From Antedon mediterranea (Eukaryota > Echinodermata > Crinoidea > Comatulida > Antedonidae), in assembly GCF_964355755.1 (NCBI RefSeq), contig NC_092673.1, forward strand, positions 5,401,001 through 5,461,000: 60,000 nt of DNA. Reading direction: 5' to 3'. The notes under the pieces are model-generated. The model saw only the letters and a list, made by a program, of their open reading frames with translations, was not told the origin of the DNA and did not search any database. A program made the position numbers and the translations under genes. Every line of letters begins with the position of its first letter. Positions within the stretch are counted from its first letter, which is position 1. Below, piece after piece: positions 57,401-60,000 of the stretch.

Positions 57401-58652
57401 TACCTGTAGCTTGATAATTCCTTTATTAAAAAAATAAACAGAGCACTATTCAACATCTTTCATTTCGTACAAATGTATTCGCCTAGTGGTAAACAGGCTT
57501 TACTGTACTGTAGGTAAAAAACTGAATATGGGGCATTTGATAAATTGTTTTTTCTTTGTATTATATTTAGCCAATAGGAGAGCAATGTTACTATCGTCTA
57601 AGGCATTGCCAACGATAGGGTTCTGAGATATTAATGTACTATACAGTATTTATAAATTCCCATGGAATATACAGTACAGTACATCTCCATGTCTTTGTGA
57701 GGTTGTAATTTGTCATTAGACAAAATCCTGACATATGACAGGACTTGAATCCACGATTGGTAGCCAAGCATCATAACCACAACTCCACTACAGTACTACT
57801 ACTGTAGTCAGTAAATTATTGCACATGTACCAGAAGTGGATTAGTGAGGGATTACCAAACCTAAATCTACGGCAGACAAAACAAAAACCAACCTGTTGAG
57901 TATCTTCTTGGAATAACAAACACGTTTGTACGAACATTAGTATAAATCCTAGCCATAATTGGAATACCGTAATACTTAAAACCATGTGTACAAAACACAA
58001 TAAACTGTAGGCCTGTATATGGTGTGAAAACAGCACACAAGAATCAGTTGCTGCTATGATAGACTATCAACATAAATACTAATACAGCATTGATTTGTGG
58101 TGGCTTTGAATATAGATCACATGATATGGTTGGTAAGTGGGGGAAAATCACCAGATGTTAGTCAATGGCAGCAGAAAACAATAGAGTAGTAACAGAGGTT
58201 GTTAAACTGAATGCAAGGATCTTTTGTTTGATTGATCGTGAATATTAGTTGACAGAGAAATACTATATTACATGTGTTGATCACAATACTTTGCATATTG
58301 AAAATCTTAAATTAAATGGAATGGAAAAAGAAAAATTACCATCCGTATTTTGTTCTCGTTTTCTTCTTGTAGTTGGGGAGTATGGGTGGGCCATCTCAGA
58401 GTATGGAGCTAGTTCATCAAACTGCTGCACGTGCGATGATGGAATCAAGGATCGAATTTCCTTCAAAAGGTCTTTCTTTCGTGGAGTATCAAGCGCACTT
58501 TGCAGGCATATCATCAACTTTTCCACGTCTTTATACGTGTGGTACTGTCGTAAGATATCATGTAGATAATCACGTTCTAGATCGGTTAGTAACGAGTTGG
58601 CTTTTCGTTGGAATTTCTTCAGATTCCGCTGTAGGTCTAACGTGGCAGCCAT
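45349..58652 (-). CDS. Whirlin: two harmonin-N-like domains and three PDZ domains, 16 coding exons
   Basis: Sixteen exons read from 58652 down to the TGA at 45351-45349 give 4149 nt, 1382 residues, and every junction phase agrees. Order: harmonin-N-like domain (~10-85), PDZ1 (~117-205, SLGFSIRGG loop), PDZ2 (~248-335, CIGFNLRGG loop), Pro/Gln-rich linker, basic segments, second harmonin-N-like domain (~675-765), a ~520-residue Ser/Asp/Glu/Lys-rich linker, and PDZ3 (~1297-1381, SLGISISGG loop). PDZ3 ends almost at the C terminus. This is whirlin's order; the related PDZD7 lacks the N-terminal harmonin-N-like domain. Human whirlin is ~907 residues; the excess is in the linkers. In vertebrates it scaffolds usherin, ADGRV1 and myosin XVa at stereocilia tips and the periciliary membrane. 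The start (AAGATGG) is the first ATG before the domain. Phase-compatible extra exons could have been missed. Confidence 0.95.
45484..46117 (-). other. Whirlin intron 15
   Basis: Phase-0 intron containing a minus-strand retroelement-like tail at 45587-45655; otherwise AT-rich. Confidence 0.85.
45587..45655 (-). mobile_element. Short retroelement 3' tail with GAATT repeats
   Basis: On the minus strand, GAGTTTGACAATAAAGTTTATTGAATTGAATTGAAT: an AATAAA-bearing end followed by a pentanucleotide tail, typical of LINE/SINE 3' ends. No coding part is present. Confidence 0.45.
46118..46218 (-). CDS. Whirlin exon 15 (first half of PDZ3)
   Basis: Phase 1 in, phase 0 out (ATACAG|GTAAAC). Encodes GISISGGSDSRQQPQVLIDK then VFPGGAAHDDGFIQ: carboxylate-binding loop, second strand, and the region before alpha A. 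Confidence 0.93.
46219..46807 (-). other. Whirlin intron 14
   Basis: Contains a TA run near 46328, a G-rich run at ~46549-46567 and a plus-strand LINE/SINE tail at 46690-46775. Confidence 0.85.
46690..46775 (+). mobile_element. LINE/SINE 3' tail with TGAT repeats
   Basis: TATGTTTGTTGTGATGGAAATAAAG followed by GATTGATTGATTGA: an AATAAA end plus tetranucleotide tail, similar in style to the element at 4640-4822. Confidence 0.5.
46808..46962 (-). CDS. Whirlin exon 14
   Basis: Phase 2 in, phase 1 out. Encodes KNKAEKPVLSNGYHSEEEPF...RVIKKTQTSLG, the linker running into the first strand of PDZ3. The basic RVIKKTQTSLG joins directly to ISISGG of the next exon. Confidence 0.92.
46963..47402 (-). 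other. Whirlin intron 13
   Basis: About a third of this intron is a family A MITE (47211-47369); the rest shows nothing. Confidence 0.88.
47211..47369. mobile_element. MITE, family A (copy 9)
   Basis: Well-preserved TIRs (CTAAAGCTCTGTCTACACTATC / GATAGTGTAGACAGAGCTTA) with duplicated (C/T)CAAATATGGTA(G/T)TGAT motifs in the left half. Confidence 0.9.
47403..48771 (-). CDS. Whirlin exon 13 (long charged linker)
   Basis: A single 1369-nt exon, phase 1 in (TTTTGTAG|AT) and phase 2 out (ATTCT|GTAAGT). About 456 residues with no globular domain: a strongly charged predicted helix (REKRRKEELDRLKRERQEEI), then Asp/Ser-rich segments, two near-repeats of the form (E/P)T(A/T)xEPEEN(A/T)(K/R)PR(H/S)AVR, and acidic blocks. 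In vertebrate whirlin this interval is proline-rich, so the composition here is lineage-specific. Confidence 0.93.
48772..49133 (-). other. Whirlin intron 12
   Basis: AT-rich intron, no element recognised. Confidence 0.85.
49134..49208 (-). CDS. Whirlin exon 12
   Basis: Small 75-nt exon, phase 1 on both sides. Encodes RRSPMLRRANKTSAPKKTIL and ETKP, a basic linker. Its symmetric phase would allow skipping without a frameshift. Confidence 0.85.
49209..49446 (-). other. Whirlin intron 11
   Basis: Largely made of a deleted minus-strand SINE and an ATT run. Confidence 0.85.
49308..49411 (-). mobile_element. Internally deleted tRNA-headed SINE copy
   Basis: On the minus strand: GAGTGAGTGGACGAGCGGTTAA, then directly CTGGACCCTCTGCGAGA...TTTGACTGAAGAGG...CCAGGATAAAGAAATAATAAT. 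This equals the head and the 3' end of the SINE at 54070-54386 with the ~200-bp middle (B box and body) missing. Tail is (AAT)n. Confidence 0.75.
49447..49639 (-). CDS. Whirlin exon 11 (second half of HN2)
   Basis: Acceptor TTTTCAG|TAT, donor CTATA|GTAAGT. Encodes YHEDRDIEHLVHPLLAILDK, then PEKVILLREIRSTLYQTDI and GRFESMVSRREADAFEEL, the last helices of the second harmonin-N-like domain. Confidence 0.94.
49640..49933 (-). other. Whirlin intron 10
   Basis: Short phase-0 intron, nothing recognised inside. Confidence 0.85.
49934..50109 (-). CDS. Whirlin exon 10 (first half of HN2)
   Basis: Phase 1 in, phase 0 out (AAACGG|GTAAGA). A Ser/Gly-rich lead is followed by DFGPAMSCMMELAQRLLKHD and ECTAIVRHIKR, the first helices of the second harmonin-N-like domain. 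Confidence 0.93.
50371..50550 (-). CDS. Whirlin exon 9
   Basis: Phase 1 on both sides, 180 nt. Encodes SAKIKRRNPLGSFRKPKTST...MWANKAWAVRRSSMGDLRSV, a basic linker with Ser-rich, kinase-site-like stretches (RRSSM). Confidence 0.93.
50551..50958 (-). other. Whirlin intron 8
   Basis: Contains a family A MITE (50581-50724); the rest is unremarkable. Confidence 0.87.
50581..50724. mobile_element. MITE, family A (copy 10)
   Basis: The right TIR is intact (AAGTTTGATAGTGTAGACAGAGCTT); the left end has lost its outer ~15 bases and begins at the AATTTGACAAG region. Confidence 0.82.
50959..51084 (-). CDS. Whirlin exon 8
   Basis: Phase 1 on both sides, 126 nt. Encodes EKDLPPMQENRPGSQKVKRN then RTFREILFGMKMKRKEKDKQ, a strongly basic segment that could be a nuclear-localisation or membrane-binding patch (inference). 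Symmetric phase permits in-frame skipping. Confidence 0.88.
51085..52452 (-). other. Whirlin intron 7 (1.37 kb)
   Basis: Contains an old duplication around GATGCATGATGGGAA (about 51299 and 51479, with CTATAACCTCAT upstream of the second and ATATAACCTCAT upstream of the first). No exon-like sequence seen. Confidence 0.8.
52453..52630 (-). CDS. Whirlin exon 7
   Basis: Phase 0 in (TTTTTTAG|AAT), phase 1 out (GGAG|GTAGGT). Encodes NHSKPPPVTTHQDLAATDDV and a Ser/Lys/Gln-rich remainder ending GRSHSMKHPG; a flexible linker. Confidence 0.9.
52729..53123 (-). CDS. Whirlin exon 6
   Basis: Phase 1 in (ATTTTCAG|GC), phase 0 out (ATGCAG|GTAAGA). 132 residues of Pro/Asn/Gln-rich linker after PDZ2, including PPLIPPYANGSNHLIPMD and RRQSQPPPYSAVPQDNHPP. 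QPPPYS contains a PPxY motif, a possible WW-domain ligand. Confidence 0.93.
53124..53422 (-). other. Whirlin intron 5
   Basis: Short intron; nothing recognised. Confidence 0.85.
53423..53652 (-). CDS. Whirlin exon 5 (second half of PDZ2)
   Basis: Phase 2 in (TTTTATAG|G), phase 1 out (AAAC|GTGAGT). Encodes LDKGGQAFRSGIQVGDQIVN and VNGESFLNISHARAIDFLRH, the alpha-A to alpha-B part of PDZ2, then a Tyr/Trp-containing extension (AYKEMVAEYSWV). Confidence 0.95.
53745..53942 (-). CDS. Whirlin exon 4 (start of PDZ2)
   Basis: Phase 2 in (ATCAAG|G), phase 2 out (TCTAA|GTAAGC). Encodes YDTVERTITDNDEQCESTPP, then RRVIIKLYPGQCIGFNLRGG and SEYSLGIYVSK. Confidence 0.93.
53943..54527 (-). other. Whirlin intron 3
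   Basis: More than half of this intron is a full-length SINE on the opposite strand (54070-54386). Confidence 0.88.
54070..54386 (+). mobile_element. tRNA-derived SINE, near full length
   Basis: The head resembles a Ser/Leu-type tRNA: GAGTGAG/CTCACTC ends, A box TGGCCGAGCGG and B box GGTTCGAGGC (54132-54141), the RNA polymerase III promoter parts. A ~200-bp body follows (GGTCCAGTGTACACAAC, CTTTAAAGAACCTAGTACAT, TTACCCCGGTG), then TTGACTGAAGAGGTCACCCA and an (AAAC)n tail at 54368-54386. A deleted relative lies at 49308-49411. It is inserted antisense to whirlin. Confidence 0.88.
54528..54702 (-). CDS. Whirlin exon 3 (second half of PDZ1)
   Basis: Phase 1 in (CATTATAG|AG), phase 2 out (TCATG|GTAAGC). 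Encodes EENGLELGDQLIEVNNVNFE then SSAVMVLQGSNRLRMKVKRT and GKVPGFKFAREKTS. Confidence 0.95.
54703..55779 (-). other. Whirlin intron 2 (1.08 kb)
   Basis: AT-rich; no recognised element or exon. Confidence 0.8.
55780..55929 (-). CDS. Whirlin exon 2 (first half of PDZ1)
   Basis: Phase 1 on both sides (CACTGTAG|GA; CCAGCAG|GTAAAT). Encodes SVHVGQHSPSSLCHITIQKV then CGSLGFSIRGGSEHGLGIFV; SLGF is the carboxylate-binding loop. Confidence 0.95.
55930..58339 (-). other. Whirlin intron 1 (2.4 kb)
   Basis: Long, AT-rich, with frequent TACAGTA/TACTGTA heptamers but no recognised transposon or exon. Confidence 0.8.
58340..58652 (-). CDS. Whirlin exon 1 (start, HN1)
   Basis: ATG at 58652-58650 in AAGATGG context; donor GGATG|GTAATT, phase 1. 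Encodes MAATLDLQRNLKKFQRKANS, then LTDLERDYLHDILRQYHTYK and the remaining helices to HVQQFDELAPYS, the first harmonin-N-like domain. Confidence 0.95.
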
Positions 58653-58736
58653 CTTGAATAGAAGAAGAAGATCCTTTGTGTTTTCTTTAAAAATGTCTAC
58701 ATTATTTTCCGATCATTGCATACTGAATGTGTAGAC
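58653..58736 (-). other. Whirlin 5'-UTR, probable exon start at a splice acceptor
   Basis: At 58738-58737 (minus) a strong acceptor TTTTATTTATTTTATTTGCAG precedes GTCTACAC, so this coding exon may begin by splicing from an upstream non-coding exon. Alternatively transcription starts inside it; no TATA-like promoter is evident. Confidence 0.4.
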
Positions 58737-59008
58737 CTGCAAATAAAATAAATATTAAAAATAATAATAGACATGATTTACTAAATACTATATTTATTTA
58801 ATCTTGAGTACAGTAATACCAACAATACAGTAATTTCATAACAAAAATAATAAAAATATAAACTGTAGTATCCTTTATATTTTCATCGGAACATTATAAT
58901 ACAGTATTTATTTGTTTAAATTTATAAAATTGTTTTTTCTTGCTCTTTATAAATAATGAATAACCACTTTTAACCATACAGTAGGAAAAATTGCCAAATG
59001 GTCAGGTC
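58737..59008. other. Upstream flank of whirlin
   Basis: Very AT-rich; no element recognised. Confidence 0.35.
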
Positions 59009-59485
59009 GTACTTACAATACATTAAAATGCTACAGTACTGTACCTGTTACACCATTTCATTATAACTATGACAACCACATATCTATCCTAGGCTTATAG
59101 TTAGGTTACCAGTAGTGCGTTTCTTGTTCAACAAGGCAAGAACAATTCCCAACAGTGTAAATGTCGTACTTACTGTAAATTAAAATGCTACAGTACATAT
59201 TACACCATTTCATCAAGAACTATGACAACCACATATCTATCCTCTAGGCCTATATAGTTAAGTTACCAGTAGAGCGTTTTTTGTTCAACAAGGCAAGAAC
59301 AATTCCCAACAGTGTAAACGTCAGACTTTATGTACATTAAAATGCTACAATACATGTTAAACCATTTCATCAACAACTATATGTATGACACCCACATATC
59401 TATCCTAGGCCTATAATAGTTAAGTTACCAGTGGCGCGTTTCTTGTTCAACAAGGCAAGAACGATTCCCAACAGTGGAAATGTGA
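59009..59485. repeat. Three-unit tandem repeat, ~156-bp unit, upstream of whirlin
   Basis: Units begin with CGTACTTAC-like sequence near 59009, 59165 and 59320. Each carries ATTAAAATGCTACA, CACCATTTCATyA, CCACATATCTATCCT, GTTACCAGT and CGTTTyTTGTTCAACAAGGC, ending AATTCCCAACAGTG. Differences are scattered substitutions and a few short indels. Confidence 0.9.
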
Positions 59486-59820
59486 ATATTTTAAAATGGC
59501 AAAAGAATCGACTACTGTTGCAGACACACTTGGTTTGTTATGCCAATCAATTTCATAATCAATAAAGAGCCAAGATAAACAGATAATAGAATTGTCTTAT
59601 AATGAAGCTGATCTCGCTAACATCCTCTGTATCCATTGGTTTCCATCCAAAGTTGATTATATCCATGTAATTTTAATTTTCGCTAATGTAATAAGTTTTT
59701 AAAACCAAATTTTTGGCAGACCTTCAAATTCTAATTTGCCTAAAAATTACACACATTTTTAATTTATCAAAATTTAGTGTTATGAAATATTGTGTAATAA
59801 TTGACATATTTTAAATTATA
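59486..59820. other. Non-coding flank
   Basis: AT-rich; nothing recognised. Confidence 0.35.
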
Positions 59821-59822
59821 TT

Positions 59823-60000
59823 ACAGTACTGTATGTAGTTTTGTACTCTATAGTACAGTATCTGTAGTACAGTATCTGTAGTACAGTACTGTAGTACTGT
59901 ACTGTAGTACTGTACTGTAGTACTGTACTGTAGTACTGTACTGTAGTACTGTACTGTAGTACTGTACTGTAGTACTGTACTGTAGTACTGTACTGTAGTA
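59823..60000. repeat. 13-bp satellite TAGTACTGTACTG, running off the window
   Basis: Degenerate TACAGTA units from ~59823 grade into a near-perfect array of a 13-bp unit from ~59875 to the window edge. The unit is built from overlapping palindromes (AGTACT, GTAC, TACAGTACTGTA), so each strand can form hairpins. True length unknown because the window ends inside it. Confidence 0.93.

Noticed and set aside
45349-58652. PDZD7 or harmonin as the identity of the minus-strand gene
   Set aside because: PDZD7 lacks the N-terminal harmonin-N-like domain, and harmonin has one such domain and a different order; two HN and three PDZ domains fit whirlin.

Overview
This is eukaryotic, AT-rich, intron-rich animal DNA. 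Two spliced genes face each other tail to tail, set in long introns and spacers full of small DNA transposons and tandem repeats. There are no operons, bacterial genes, CRISPR arrays or confident functional tRNA/rRNA genes. Gene content and the style of repeats (short inverted-repeat elements, tRNA-headed SINE, CR1/L2-like LINE ends with TGAT tails) suggest a marine invertebrate deuterostome, possibly an echinoderm. That assignment is an inference and is not proved by the sequence.

Layout. 1-14.7 kb is mostly featureless AT-rich DNA with a four-unit ~90-bp tandem repeat, a LINE 3' tail, a possible non-coding first exon (~6.3-6.6 kb), several copies of one MITE family, and a 1.6-kb CpG-rich element with inverted ends. 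14.8-37.1 kb (+ strand) holds a four-exon gene for a ~910-946-residue coiled-coil protein of the LZTS (leucine zipper putative tumour suppressor, Fez1-domain) family. Its 12.5-kb first intron and 6-kb second intron carry a LINE fragment, two PIF/Harbinger-like inverted-repeat elements, MITEs and local duplications. A third such element, a near-palindrome, lies in intron 2. 37.1-45.3 kb is the convergent spacer. It has candidate poly(A) signals, a ~0.85-kb minisatellite with higher-order structure, a sequence that folds as a hammerhead ribozyme on the minus strand, and a 140-bp tandem repeat. 45.3-58.7 kb (- strand) is a 16-exon gene for a 1382-residue whirlin: harmonin-N-like, PDZ, PDZ, second harmonin-N-like, long acidic/Ser-rich linker, PDZ. 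58.7-60 kb is its upstream flank, with a three-unit ~156-bp repeat and a 13-bp satellite running off the window edge.

I chained all exon junctions by hand. Every donor and acceptor phase fits, giving uninterrupted reading frames of 946 and 1382 codons. Both products belong to scaffold families: whirlin organises the stereocilia/ciliary USH2 complex and cell-cell scaffolds in vertebrates, and LZTS proteins act at synapses, microtubules and in growth control. The sequence does not show that the two act together.

I found no new multi-gene system. The strongest less-expected signals are the hammerhead-ribozyme fold, the 1.6-kb hairpin-ended element, a two-start arrangement in LZTS that would switch an N-myristoylation signal on or off, and an internally deleted SINE copy.
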